Notes under the pieces: generated by a model
What the model saw: the letters and a program-made list of their open reading frames with translations, nothing else
Database searches by the model: none
What the model was told of the DNA's origin: nothing
Made by a program: the position numbers and the translations under genes
Shown here: positions 1 to 9,983 of the stretch, piece by piece
Layout of the letters: each line of letters opens with the position of its first letter
How positions within the stretch are numbered: position 1 is the stretch's first letter
From: Okeania sp. SIO1I7
Lineage (GTDB): Bacteria; Cyanobacteriota; Cyanobacteriia; Cyanobacteriales; Microcoleaceae
Assembly (NCBI GenBank): GCA_010672585.1
Contig: JAAHGF010000003.1
Span: 440,619-504,618 of the forward strand
DNA: 64,000 nt
Reading direction: 5' to 3'

Positions 1-90
1 CTAACGCTGAAATTTGTGTGATTTTCTTTGTAGTTTCTGGAATAATCGTTCCAAAAAACTGATAAATCTCACTCAACAGGAGAAGCAAAA

Positions 91-696
91 GTGCCGATGA
101 AGCTCTTAGATATAGATATCCTTCCTTCTGATTTACGTCAAACGATCGCTTGGCGAGAGTTGTCAGAAGAGCAAAAACTATTCTGGCAGGGAGACTCAGC
201 TCAAGCAGTCTTTATTGTCAAGACTGGGCGACTCAAAATAGTGCGCTACAAAAGTTGTGGAACAATAGTTAGGTTATGCACTGCTACAGCAGGAGATATT
301 TTAGCCGAGACAACACTTTTTTCTAGCAGATATACCAATACAGCGATCGCAGAAACAGCCTCACAAGTAATGGTTTATCCGAAAAAACATTTTTTAGCAG
401 CTTTGCATAGCTATCCCGACTTAGCTGAAGATTTCATGGCAATTTTAGTCAGAAAAAATCAATGTCTACAACACCATCTAGAATTACGGGATATCAAGAC
501 TGCTCACGAACGAGTGCTTCAATATTTATCCCAGATAGCTAGACTTTCTAATCAGACATTTGTCAATTTAGATAGACCTCTCAAAGAAATAGCTGCTGAG
601 TTAGGGTTGACTCCAGAAACTCTATCCCGTGCCCTCAAACGCTTAGAAAGAGATGGTCTGATTAGTCGCTCTCAACGTGCGATCGCCCTACATTAG
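91..696 (+). CDS. Crp/Fnr family transcriptional regulator
   Basis: Predicted cytosolic DNA-binding regulator of 201 aa, the usual size for the family. Residues about 15-110 form a cyclic-nucleotide-binding-type beta barrel, and about 130-200 a winged helix with the recognition segment TPETLSRALKRLERDGLI. There is no cluster of N-terminal cysteines, so an FNR-type iron-sulfur sensor is unlikely; the effector is unknown. The start is a GTG preceded by AGGAGA at suitable spacing. It is monocistronic, with about 430 bp of repeat-rich spacer before the next gene. The family call is firm; targets cannot be inferred from this window. Confidence 0.9.
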   Translation: MPMKLLDIDILPSDLRQTIAWRELSEEQKLFWQGDSAQAVFIVKTGRLKIVRYKSCGTIVRLCTATAGDILAETTLFSSRYTNTAIAETASQVMVYPKKHFLAALHSYPDLAEDFMAILVRKNQCLQHHLELRDIKTAHERVLQYLSQIARLSNQTFVNLDRPLKEIAAELGLTPETLSRALKRLERDGLISRSQRAIALH

Positions 697-1130
697 AGTT
701 GTTGCGAGTAGGGGAGTGGCTCACACGGATTATGGCACGGATACACGGATAGGTCAGGGAGTGGGGGAGTGGGGGAGCGGGAGAGTAGGGGAGATTGAAG
801 TAATTATAGAATTATCAACAGATATTATATAGCCCGATTCTATAATTACCGAATAATTAAGGTTTAAAGTCTCTCTTTTAAAGGAGAAAAAAGCGGAAAA
901 TATTAGGAACGGGCAAGATGCTCATTCCACATTGCAATAGGGAGGCAAAATTATCAATCTTTTTGATCGCTATTTTCTCAGCCACCAATAAAGGAAAGGA
1001 CGCGGACAGAACAAAAGCATAAAACTCAGACAACGCCAAATTTTTTTCCTCCTTCCTTCTTCCCTCTTCCTTCTTCCTTCTTCCTTCTTCCTTCTTCCTT
1101 CTGCTATACAAAAAATCACAAGGAAAAAAT
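697..1130. repeat. Intergenic spacer with G-rich and heptamer repeats
   Basis: This 434-bp gap has no convincing gene. It contains a short run of the unit GTGGGGGA near 757-790, the phrase CACGGATTATGGCACGGATA near 723-745 (its reverse complement recurs near 12730-12760), and a CTTCCTT heptamer array at about 1048-1103 that ends in CTTCTGCTATA. The array lies directly before the AraC gene. A 77-aa reverse frame across it only reads the repeat. Confidence 0.8.
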
Positions 1131-2036
1131 ATGATACTACAATCTAGCGTACTTTCTCAATCATCAAAAATACCAGACCAACCAGAATCTAGCAAACTGT
1201 TGATATCAAGTAAACAGAATAATTGGCAAGGTATTCTGCTACAACGTCTATACTATTCCGCAGCAGAAAGTAAGTTTTCCTTACCTGCAATACCAGAAGA
1301 ACTACTGATAATTCATTTAGACTATCCTTGTCAGATAGAGCGATCGCTAAAAGGAAAATACAACCGGGGGAGAATAGTGCCTGGAGATATAACTGTTGTG
1401 CCCAGTGGAGAAGTTTCCGAATGGCATATTCAAGGAAACCCAGACTTGTTATATATATATTTAGCACCTTCGCTCATGGAAAAAGTGGCGACTGAAGTAG
1501 TAGAAGTAGACCCCCAGCGAATTGAACTTGTAGACAGGTTTATTTTGCGCGATCCATTTATTCGCCAGGTTGGGTTGCTGTTACTAGGAGAACTAGAATC
1601 AGGAGGAGTAGCAGGTAGGTTATATGCAGAGTCATTAGCATATTCATTAACAGTTCACTTAGTCCGCGAATATTCCACTATGAGTTTAGAAGTTAATGGG
1701 TATCGAGGGGGGTTATCAAAATATAGACTTCGCCAAGCAATTGAGTATATTAATGAACATTTAGACCGGGATTTAAAACTAACTAGAATTGCTGCTGTAG
1801 TTGGTATGAGTCAATATCATTTTTCCCGGTTATTCAAGCAATCAATGGGTATTACTCCCTATCAATATGTCATTCACCAAAGAGTAGAATTGGCAAAAAA
1901 ATTATTGAAACAGCAAAATATCAGCATTACAGAAATTGCTTTTCAATGTGGTTTTTCTCATCAAAGCCACTTAACTAAAATATTTCATCAACTTACAGGT
2001 ACTACTCCAAAACAATACAAAAATCAGTGTTGCTGA
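1131..2036 (+). CDS. AraC family transcriptional regulator
   Basis: A 301-aa regulator. The N-terminal part (about 40-180) looks like a cupin-type sensor domain; residues about 200-301 hold the two helix-turn-helix motifs of AraC proteins, seen as IAAVVGMSQYHFSRLFKQ and the closing ITEIAFQCGFSHQSHLTKIF followed by GTTPKQY. The ATG follows AAGGAAAAA. It stands alone, with a heptamer repeat array just upstream. Cyanobacterial relatives often control iron or siderophore genes (PchR type), but nothing nearby supports a specific target. Confidence 0.9.
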   Translation: MILQSSVLSQSSKIPDQPESSKLLISSKQNNWQGILLQRLYYSAAESKFSLPAIPEELLIIHLDYPCQIERSLKGKYNRGRIVPGDITVVPSGEVSEWHIQGNPDLLYIYLAPSLMEKVATEVVEVDPQRIELVDRFILRDPFIRQVGLLLLGELESGGVAGRLYAESLAYSLTVHLVREYSTMSLEVNGYRGGLSKYRLRQAIEYINEHLDRDLKLTRIAAVVGMSQYHFSRLFKQSMGITPYQYVIHQRVELAKKLLKQQNISITEIAFQCGFSHQSHLTKIFHQLTGTTPKQYKNQCC

Positions 2037-2487
2037 AGGGCGTGTATGATATTAATCTTAATTACTTAGGAGTCAGGATTCAGGAGGTAATAAAGAAGAA
2101 TAAAGAAGCAATAATAAATAATAAATAGGAGGAAAAGGATATTTTTTTGACCACTAGTTATCTGGAAATTATATTATTTAAAGTAGATTTGAACCTGAAT
2201 AAATCTGTGCAAATTCAGAGATGAAAATTGAATTTTTGTAGACATAAAATCACAATAATTGTTGAAAAAAATATATAAATAATATAATCTATAGTAAGAG
2301 TGAGTATTTTCAGATATAGCGTTTCTCAAGTTAATGAAGTACAGTTGTTTTTCTACTTTTCTACTCTCTACTCCCTAAAATAAATGAATAAATTATTATA
2401 TTTTAGAGTAAAGCAGTCAAATAATATATATAATAAAGAATAAAATATATGCGGTAAAATCATTCAAGTTATCAAACTGAAATTGAA
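2037..2487. other. AT-rich intergenic region
   Basis: A 451-bp spacer between the AraC gene and the phosphatase gene. Very AT-rich, with small AATAAA-type direct repeats at about 2090-2130. No gene, clear terminator or RNA was seen. Confidence 0.6.
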
Positions 2488-4158
2488 ATGAAAAAAAATC
2501 AAAAAAACAGCAAACTATCTAGTATTCAAAAGTTAGCTCAGTCAATTAATGACCGACTAAAATCAAAATTGTCTCGTCGTGTAGTGTTATGTGTTTTTAC
2601 TAGCATTATTGTCATTGAAACCATTATTTTAATCCCTTCTGTCAAGAGAAGAGAAAAAGAACTTCTATCTCAAATTAAGCAAATGTCTTCTGGGAAAGTT
2701 GCTTGGATTTTGATTACTTATCCTAATGCTTCACATACAGAACTTGTCAATCATTTATCAGAACTTATGGAACATCATCCTGCCATTTTAGGAGGTGCTG
2801 TTTATGATTCTAACAAACAAAAAGTAGGTACATTTGGTGAGTCTCCAGAATTATCACTTTCTGAAGTAAATAATTCCAAAAAACTTTTCCTTTCCACCAG
2901 TAGTAATGTTTATCGTTATGATGACTTAATTTGGTCTGGAAAAGATATGCAAACAGACTATAGTATTATTCTTCGCCATGATGCTTCTAATGTCAGACCA
3001 GAATTATTTGCTTATATTTCTCGAATTATTGGTTTAGTTATTATCATATCTTTGTTTTTGACAATTACAGTTTGGCTATGTTTAGAACCAATTATAATTA
3101 ATCCTATTCTACTATTAAGAAGCGATTTGAATCAAGCAGGGGAAGCAATATATAACGATCGAGAAGCACCTGCATTTAGGTCAATTTCTCTCCAAAGACA
3201 AGATGAATTAGGAGAAGTAATTAATGCCTTTGAACTAATGTTTATGAAAATTTCTGAAGCAATTAGCGAGCGGAAAAAAGCCGAAGCAGCTTTACAGGAA
3301 AGTCTAGAAAAAGTTAAAGCTTATTCTCAAGCTCTTAATTATGAATTACAGCAAGGTCATCAGATGCAGAAGAATTTTCTGCCTGCTAAAATTTCGCAAC
3401 AAAATGGTTGGGAAATTGCCAGTTTCTTTCAACCAGCTAGACAAGTTGCTGGTGATTTTTATGATGTATTTGAACTTTCTAATCATACAGTAGGATTAGT
3501 AATTGCTGATGTTTGTGATAAAGGAGTAGGGGCAGCATTATTTATGAGTTTGTTTCGTAGCTTAATTAGAGTTTTTTCTGGTCAAAATTATTTTGAAGAA
3601 ATGAATGAGGATTTAGGAGGCGAAAAAGATAAGTTGTATTTAGATAGAGGTCTAGCTACTGCAGATTGCTATCATGCTCTGAAGGCTGTATGTTTGACTA
3701 ATAATTATATTGCGAAGAATCATGGTGAAGTGGGAATGTTTGCCACACTTTTCTTTGGAGTTTTAGACATAAATAATGGTAAAATTACTTATATTAATGG
3801 TGGTCATGAACCACTATTTATTATTGACGCTACAGGAAAAATCAAGGATGAGTTAAATTCTACAGGTCCAGCAGTTGGAATGTTGCCCGATATGAAATTT
3901 AAAATTGAACAAACTCACTTAGAAGTTGGTGAAATTTTGTTAGGTTACACAGACGGAGTACCAGAAGCTCGTAATAGTCAAGGTGAATTTTTTACTAATG
4001 AAAAATTGCGGTTACTTGCGGAAAAAAAAGCAGCTTCAGCTGAAACTTTACTCAAAGAAATATCTACCAGTGTTTTAAATCATACTGGTAGTGCCACGCA
4101 GTTTGATGATATTACTTTATTGGCTGTACAACGACAGGCTTCAACAATTAATTATTAA
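2488..4158 (+). CDS. Membrane sensor with HAMP and SpoIIE/RsbU-type PP2C phosphatase
   Basis: A 556-aa membrane-bound serine phosphatase of partner-switching pathways. It has a membrane helix at about 31-51, an extracytoplasmic sensor region at about 52-175, a second helix at about 178-205, a HAMP linker at about 205-260 with a coiled coil after it, and a SpoIIE/PP2C domain at about 295-550. Metal-binding signatures are visible as AGDFYDVF, VIADVCDKGVGAALFM and GYTDGVPEAR. Such enzymes dephosphorylate anti-sigma-factor antagonists. A second phosphatase of this class (38171-39304) and an anti-sigma kinase (39656-40150) occur in the same window. The ligand is unknown. Confidence 0.9.
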   Translation: MKKNQKNSKLSSIQKLAQSINDRLKSKLSRRVVLCVFTSIIVIETIILIPSVKRREKELLSQIKQMSSGKVAWILITYPNASHTELVNHLSELMEHHPAILGGAVYDSNKQKVGTFGESPELSLSEVNNSKKLFLSTSSNVYRYDDLIWSGKDMQTDYSIILRHDASNVRPELFAYISRIIGLVIIISLFLTITVWLCLEPIIINPILLLRSDLNQAGEAIYNDREAPAFRSISLQRQDELGEVINAFELMFMKISEAISERKKAEAALQESLEKVKAYSQALNYELQQGHQMQKNFLPAKISQQNGWEIASFFQPARQVAGDFYDVFELSNHTVGLVIADVCDKGVGAALFMSLFRSLIRVFSGQNYFEEMNEDLGGEKDKLYLDRGLATADCYHALKAVCLTNNYIAKNHGEVGMFATLFFGVLDINNGKITYINGGHEPLFIIDATGKIKDELNSTGPAVGMLPDMKFKIEQTHLEVGEILLGYTDGVPEARNSQGEFFTNEKLRLLAEKKAASAETLLKEISTSVLNHTGSATQFDDITLLAVQRQASTINY

Positions 4159-4673
4159 TTATTAATTATTAATTATTAATTATTAATTATTACCTCTCTT
4201 TGAAAAGAAGAGGATTGACTCAAAGGAAATTTTTTTCTCTCTTGGTCGATTAGATATGTCGAGGGGGCCTCGCCATCCCACCCTACGGGAAGCTGCGCTA
4301 ACGACCGCTTATTTCTCCTTCTTCTTTCTTCCTTCTGCTATGACTAATACCAATTTGATAAATGTTTGTTACAAATATTTAGACTGCTTCTAGTAGTCAG
4401 TAGAAGCAGCTATTATCATTATTTTTTACCATTAAATCATCAATTGTAATACCTTGTACATTTAGATGAAAGATATTAGTTGACCAAAAAAGAAGGTCTC
4501 AAGCCTCCCCTTTCAAGGGGATGAAAAAAAATTAACTTCAGTATTTCAAGCCTCCTACTTCAGTAGGAGGTACTGATAACTGATAACTGATAACTGATAA
4601 CTGAAATGACTAGATTATTCGTAACATTCTTTTTTCAAACTGATATAAGACGTTTGAGTTGAATACAACTTAC
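4141..4673. repeat. Repeat-rich spacer: TTAATTA run and dispersed repeats
   Basis: Immediately at the stop codon lies a TTAATTA heptamer run (about 4148-4190). Then follows a roughly 115-bp dispersed repeat (about 4186-4306, with the phrase CTCTTGGTCGATTAGATATG and CCCACCCTACGGGAAGCT) that recurs at about 10524-10641 and, inverted, at about 13707-13812. A short CTTCTTC run (4313-4337), a block starting AGGTCTCAAGCCT (about 4493, recurring near 19851) and TAACTGA heptamers (4573-4605) complete the gap. No gene is visible. Confidence 0.8.
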
Positions 4674-4892
4674 TTAGAAAGGACGTACTAATAATGTAAT
4701 TCCCTGACGACCGATAACTGCAACTTCTTGACCAGGTTCAAGAGTCATACTGTAACCTCTAAAAAGCATAGCAGGCCAATATGTAGCTTTGAATTTAACT
4801 CTTCCAGGTTGATCAAAAGTAATCTTTTCATCGACCACACCAACTTGAGGTTTAGAAAACATTTTGGGAGTATTATTACTAAATTTCTGCAT
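4674..4892 (-). CDS. Small NfeD-like C-terminal domain (OB-fold) protein
   Basis: A 72-aa protein without a membrane segment. The sequence pattern GRVKFKATYWPA followed by LEPGQEVAVIGRQGITLLVR resembles the soluble OB-fold domain found at the C terminus of NfeD proteins, here as a stand-alone unit. Full NfeD proteins partner stomatin/flotillin-type membrane proteins; no such partner gene is present nearby. The start ATG has GGAAG upstream on the minus strand. Length and pattern argue that it is real, although it is flanked by repeats. Confidence 0.65.
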   Translation of the reverse strand: MQKFSNNTPKMFSKPQVGVVDEKITFDQPGRVKFKATYWPAMLFRGYSMTLEPGQEVAVIGRQGITLLVRPF

Positions 4893-5246
4893 TACTATTC
4901 TTCCTTAAATTTGAGTCAGTATTAATTTTTAAAATGCCCCCATAGTTAGAAAATCTTGAAAAGCTTAAATACTTGATTTATTGCCCTTAAATAGCACTAC
5001 ATATTACTTATATAGTTTTCCGGAGGTTATTTAATTTCCAGTTCTAATAATTTTTGTAGATATATATATAGGGGAACAGGGAATAGAGGAATGTCCGCGT
5101 CATATCTGCGTAGTGCTATAAACAGACAACGCAAAATTTTTCCTTCTTCCTTCTTCCTTCTTCCTTCTTCCTTCTTCCTTCTTCCTTCTTCCTTCTTCCT
5201 TCTTCCTTCTTCCTTCTTCCTTCTTCCTTCTTCACTCTTCCTTCAC
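4893..5246. repeat. Spacer with long CTTCCTT heptamer array
   Basis: Contains the longest heptamer array of the window, about 14 units of CTTCCTT at 5141-5244. It is preceded by the phrase ACAGACAACGCAAAATTTTT, which also precedes the arrays at 1048 and 62082. The array runs up to the 3' end of the antiporter gene. A 65-aa frame reading FFLLPSS repeats is just this array. Confidence 0.85.
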
Positions 5247-7307
5247 TTAAGAATGAGGTTCACCAAACAATACCAAGGAACAATTTAACTCTTTCAAAAC
5301 CTCATTAGTTACATCACTAACAGCCAAACCACCAGCAGTACGACGACGCATAGAACGCAAAATAACTAAATCAAAAGACCGAGCCATTCTAATAATTACC
5401 TGAGCAACATTATCATTAGCAATAACTTTAATTTTTAATTTAACTTCAGATTCATCAACAGAAACAATCTCTGAAAGTTGAGACTTAAATTCCTCAATTT
5501 GTTCTGCAGAACTAACACTAGAACAAATATGTAATAAAGTCACATAAGCTTGATTAGTATCAGCAAAAAGTTGCGCAAAACGAACAGTTCGTAATGCTTG
5601 AGGAGTAATATTTTTTACTGGTACTAAAATTTTATGAATATCAATAGGGTCATCTAGTAATCTTGTCACTGCTACCGGACAATGAGAAGACCAAAAAACA
5701 CTATCAATAATACTTCCAAATAAACGCGCCCGTAAACCACTTTGTTGACTCCAACCCATAATAATTAAACTGGCATTTTTTTCTCTAGCAGTGCAGCTTA
5801 TTCCCTGAGAAATATCATTATAAATTCGTAGTTCTGGTTGAGCTTCAACATGAAATTGTTGAGTAATTTCTTGAGTTCGTTTTAGTTGTCGTTCGCTATG
5901 GTGAATTGCCGTACTTAAAACTGGTTCATCCAAATGAAAATTAGCTTTAACAATAGATAAAGGCACAACTAATCCAGACTCATGTTTAGCTAACATTGCT
6001 CCCATTTCTAGCAAATAATTTTCAGTTACAGGATTATATATAGAAACTAAAACAGTAAACTTATGTTCATCACTTTCTCCCTCGAATTCTTGTTCATGTG
6101 TTTCCCACCAAATTCCAGATTTATTACCACCATTAAATAGACTCAAAGGTTGGGATAATAAAGGAGCAAATCTGGATGTAGTTAAAGGTCCGAGTATAGA
6201 AGTTACTAACATTAAAACAATTACGCCATTGAAAAATGGTTCTGTTAATATTCCTTCCTGAAAACCAACTAAAGCTTCGACCAAAGTAGCAGCAACATGA
6301 GGCAAAGTTAGAGACCACATTGTCAAAGTTTCTGGGAAATTATAGTTGTATAATTGTTTCGCTAATAAAGCTGCGATAAATTTACTAATAATTACTCCAG
6401 CAATAATAGCTAAAGTCATTACAAATTCATTAGTTATAGTTGAAACAAAAGCCGGAACATCCAAGATTAATCCCATATCTACAAAGAAAAAAGGAATAAA
6501 CAATGTACTACCAATAAATTCCACTTTTTCCTTAACCGGACCATTTCCCACAACTTCATTCACAGCAATACCAGCCAGGAAAGCTCCAACAATAATATCA
6601 ACATGAATTATTTGTGCTTCTACACTAGCAATAAATACAACTAACATTATGAATAAAAATTGATTTCCCTCTTCATCCCCAGTCCGACGGAAATATTGTT
6701 CCCCTAACCATTTAAAACCAAACAAAACAACTACTGCATAAATAGCTAATTCTCCTAACTGAATAACCAGACTAACAACAGAAAATTCTCCAGCATTAAC
6801 CGACACACAAATTGCCAGAACTAATAAAGCAGCAATATCAGTAAATATCGTCGCCCCAATAGTCACAGTAACCGCTTCATTAGCAACTACACCCAATCTA
6901 TTAACAATTGGATAACCTAAAAGAGTATGAGGTGCAAATAGAGAACCAATTAAAATCGAAGCATTCCAGCCAAAACCAAAAAATCTACCAACCAAAATAC
7001 CTGCAATAATAGGGATAAAAAAAGTAATAAAGCCAAAACCAATAGAGCGATTTCTAGTTTTATTAAATTGCTCTAAATCAATTTCTAAAGCTATGACAAA
7101 CATCAGATATATTTTGCCAATATCTGATAGTAACTTCATAGTTTCTGTTTCACTATTGAGAAGCTGTAAACCATGAGGACCTAGTACAACTCCTCCTACT
7201 AATAATCCCACTAAACCAGGTAGTCGAAGACGTTCAAAAATTGGTGGAATGGTTAAAATAACCAGTAGAAGAATAGTGAAGGCAACAATTGGAGTATTGG
7301 GCAGCAA
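5247..7307 (-). CDS. CPA2-type cation:proton antiporter with tandem UspA domains
   Basis: A 686-aa protein. Residues about 1-390 form a 12-13 helix Na+/H+ exchanger domain (CPA2 family) with characteristic stretches such as RLPGLVGLLVGGVVLGPHG and FTDIAALLVLAICV. The C-terminal half contains two universal-stress-protein-like domains at about 420-550 and 560-686. Likely exchanges Na+ or K+ for H+ in the cytoplasmic or thylakoid membrane, with the cytosolic tail sensing nucleotides. It is a close paralogue of the next gene upstream (7905-9983) and follows it in the same direction, but a 597-bp repeat-filled gap argues against simple co-transcription. Confidence 0.9.
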   Translation of the reverse strand: MLPNTPIVAFTILLLVILTIPPIFERLRLPGLVGLLVGGVVLGPHGLQLLNSETETMKLLSDIGKIYLMFVIALEIDLEQFNKTRNRSIGFGFITFFIPIIAGILVGRFFGFGWNASILIGSLFAPHTLLGYPIVNRLGVVANEAVTVTIGATIFTDIAALLVLAICVSVNAGEFSVVSLVIQLGELAIYAVVVLFGFKWLGEQYFRRTGDEEGNQFLFIMLVVFIASVEAQIIHVDIIVGAFLAGIAVNEVVGNGPVKEKVEFIGSTLFIPFFFVDMGLILDVPAFVSTITNEFVMTLAIIAGVIISKFIAALLAKQLYNYNFPETLTMWSLTLPHVAATLVEALVGFQEGILTEPFFNGVIVLMLVTSILGPLTTSRFAPLLSQPLSLFNGGNKSGIWWETHEQEFEGESDEHKFTVLVSIYNPVTENYLLEMGAMLAKHESGLVVPLSIVKANFHLDEPVLSTAIHHSERQLKRTQEITQQFHVEAQPELRIYNDISQGISCTAREKNASLIIMGWSQQSGLRARLFGSIIDSVFWSSHCPVAVTRLLDDPIDIHKILVPVKNITPQALRTVRFAQLFADTNQAYVTLLHICSSVSSAEQIEEFKSQLSEIVSVDESEVKLKIKVIANDNVAQVIIRMARSFDLVILRSMRRRTAGGLAVSDVTNEVLKELNCSLVLFGEPHS

Positions 7308-7380
7308 CTTAATTACCTCTGATTAAAATTTTTCTTATATTAGCAAACTCTCTAAATTTTGCACAAAAATTTAAGTTAGT

Positions 7381-7876
7381 CCGTTGTTTGCGCAGCAGTC
7401 CGCAGGAAATTCTTACTTATTTCTGCTATTCCCTATTCCCTAAAATCATGATTTTTGCTGGTCGGAAACAGAGATATTCTGAGATTATTCCTGTTATTTC
7501 CTATTTCCTAAAATCATAATTTTTGCTGTTAGGAAACAGAAATAGAAGGATAAGAATTGATTGGATTTTGAATTTCTAGCAGATATCTAATGAATAATTA
7601 CTTCTCAGAGTTAATAGCTGATAGCTAACCGCTGTTTGCGCAGCAGTTCGCAGGAAATTCTTACTTATTTCTGCTATTCCCTATTCCCTAAAATCATGAT
7701 TTTTGCTGGTCGGAAACAGAGATATTCTGAGATTATTCCTGTTATTTCCTATTTCCTAAAATCATAATTTTTGCTGCTAGGAAACAGAAATAGAAGGATA
7801 AGAATTGATTGGATTTTGAATTTCTAGCAGATATCTAATGAATAATTACTTCTCAGAGCTAATAGCTGATAGCTGA
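7381..7876. repeat. Tandem direct repeat, two 248-bp units
   Basis: Units 7381-7628 and 7629-7876 are near identical, differing at only a few bases (for example CAGTCCGCAGG versus CAGTTCGCAGG, and TGTTAGG versus TGCTAGG). Each unit itself contains two degenerate sub-copies of a TTTCCTAAAATCATAATTTTTG block. The array fills the gap between the paralogous antiporter genes (7308-7904). No open frame spans a unit. Confidence 0.95.
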
Positions 7877-7904
7877 CTGCTGAATGCTTACTTATTCCCT
7901 AAAA

Positions 7905-9983
7905 CTAAGAATAAGGCTCTCCAAATATAACAACTGAACAAGTAATTTCTGACAAAACTTTAGTAGTAACATCACTAACAGATAATCCTGCCGCAGTACG
8001 TCGTCGCATAGAACGTAATACTACTAATTGATATGATTTTGCTGCCTTACTAATCACAGGAGCAACATCATCATAACGAATAATTTTAATTCTCGATTTT
8101 ACCTCGGTTTTTCCTTGAGAAACAAGCAGAGAAAGTTGGGAATGAAACTTCGCAATTTGTTCCTTAGAAGTCTGGCGATCGCATACATGAAGTAGAGTTA
8201 CAGAAGCTTGATTAGCATCAGCAAAAAGTTGAGCAAAACGTACAGTTCTTAATGCTTGGGGAGTAATATTTTTAACAGGTACTAAAATCCGATGAATATT
8301 AATTGGCTTTTCCAACAAACGTACCACAGCTACCGGACAATGAGCAGACCAAAATACCCGGTCTATTATATTCCCAAATAAACGAGCTTTAATACCAGTA
8401 GTATTGCGCCAACCCATCACAATTAGACTAGAATTTTTTTCCCGTGCTGTACGACTAACACCTTTAGCAAAATCATCATAAATTCGGATTTCTGGAGTAG
8501 CATCAACTTCAAAACTTCGGCTAATTTCTAAAACAGAATCTAACCTTTCACTACTCTGTTGTAAAGCCAAATTTAACTGAGGAGAATCCATATTAACATA
8601 ACCTTTAACTATGGATAAAGGAATCATTAAACCACCCTCATGCTTTGCCAACATTACCGCCATTTCAATTAAATACTTTGTTTGTCCTGGAGAAAAATAT
8701 ACTGGCACTAATACAACAAACTTATGATTAACAATTCCATCAACCCTCTCAGTAAAACTATCTGGAACTTGCTGATGAGTTTCCCACCAAATCAAAGAAT
8801 TATCCGACGTAAAATCCACCTCTGGTAAAGAAATTTTACTCGCAAACCTAGCAGTAAGAATCGGACCCAAAATAGAAGTAACCAACATCAAAAAAATTAC
8901 ACTATTAAATATTACCTCTGGCAAAATTCCTACTTGCAAACCCACCAATGCAGCAGCCAAAGTAGCAGCCACCTGTGGCATTGATAGAGACCACATACTC
9001 ATCGTTTCATACCAATTATATTTATAAATCTTTTTTGCCAAAAATGCCGCCAAAAATTTACTCCCAAGCAAACCCAAAATAATAGATAAAGTTAATTCAA
9101 AACTTGTCAAAAAAGTATTAACAAAAGCCGACATATCCAGCAATAATCCCATATCAACAAAAAAACAAGGAATAAATAAAACACTCCCAACAAACTCTAT
9201 CTTTTCCTTAACCGGACTTTTACCCACCACATCATTAATTGCCAAACCTGCCAGAAAAGCACCAACAATTTGATCGACATTAATCAATGTTGCACCCAAA
9301 GCAGCAATAAAAACAACCAACAAAACAAACAAAAATTGATTACTTTCTTGATTAGTAGTTCGCCGGAAAAATTGTTTACCCACCCATTGAAAACCCCAGA
9401 GAATTGCTCCTGAATAAATTGCCAAACTTCCCAATTGAATTGCTAAACTAATCACCGAAAAATTACCAGCATTAATCGACACACAAATTGCCAGAACTAA
9501 TAAAGCAGCAATATCAGTAAAAATAGTCGCCCCAATAGTAACAGTAATCGCTTGATTTCCCACAACACCCAACTGCTGTACAATGGGATAACCTAAGAGA
9601 GTATGAGAAGCAAGTAAAGAACCTGTTAAAATTGCACCATTCCAACCCAAACCAAATATTTTGGCAATTAATGTACCAGTAATAAGTGGGAATAAAAATG
9701 TAGCAATGCCAAAACCAAGAGAGCGGTCTTGATGTTTTTTAAATTCTATTAAATCAATTTCTAATCCCGCGACAAACATCAGATAAACCTTACCAATATC
9801 TGATAATAATTTCATCGTTTCTGTTTCGGGGTCGAGTAAATTTAATCCATCTCCACCTAAAATAATTCCTGCCACTAATAAACCAACTAATCCAGGTAGT
9901 TTTAGACGTTCAAATAGAGGTGGCAGAGTGAGAATTACTAATAAAAGAATCGTAAATGTAACAATCGGATTTTGTGAAAGCAA
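7905..9983 (-). CDS. CPA2-type cation:proton antiporter with tandem UspA domains (paralogue)
   Basis: A 692-aa paralogue of the 5247-7307 product with the same architecture: a multi-helix exchanger domain (about 1-395) and two UspA-like domains (about 425-560 and 565-692). The conserved phrases RLKLPGLVGLLVAGIILGGD, FTDIAALLVLAICVSINAG and VKNITPQALRTVRFAQLFAD are shared with the paralogue. One difference is at the helix 3 region, where this copy reads MFVAGLEIDL and the other MFVIALEIDL. The pair probably arose by tandem duplication; different ion preference is inference. Confidence 0.9.
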   Translation of the reverse strand: MLSQNPIVTFTILLLVILTLPPLFERLKLPGLVGLLVAGIILGGDGLNLLDPETETMKLLSDIGKVYLMFVAGLEIDLIEFKKHQDRSLGFGIATFLFPLITGTLIAKIFGLGWNGAILTGSLLASHTLLGYPIVQQLGVVGNQAITVTIGATIFTDIAALLVLAICVSINAGNFSVISLAIQLGSLAIYSGAILWGFQWVGKQFFRRTTNQESNQFLFVLLVVFIAALGATLINVDQIVGAFLAGLAINDVVGKSPVKEKIEFVGSVLFIPCFFVDMGLLLDMSAFVNTFLTSFELTLSIILGLLGSKFLAAFLAKKIYKYNWYETMSMWSLSMPQVAATLAAALVGLQVGILPEVIFNSVIFLMLVTSILGPILTARFASKISLPEVDFTSDNSLIWWETHQQVPDSFTERVDGIVNHKFVVLVPVYFSPGQTKYLIEMAVMLAKHEGGLMIPLSIVKGYVNMDSPQLNLALQQSSERLDSVLEISRSFEVDATPEIRIYDDFAKGVSRTAREKNSSLIVMGWRNTTGIKARLFGNIIDRVFWSAHCPVAVVRLLEKPINIHRILVPVKNITPQALRTVRFAQLFADANQASVTLLHVCDRQTSKEQIAKFHSQLSLLVSQGKTEVKSRIKIIRYDDVAPVISKAAKSYQLVVLRSMRRRTAAGLSVSDVTTKVLSEITCSVVIFGEPYS

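Noticed and set aside
5091..5288. 65-aa frame with FFLLPSS repeats
   Set aside because: Pure translation of the CTTCCTT heptamer array; no ribosome site or protein-like composition.
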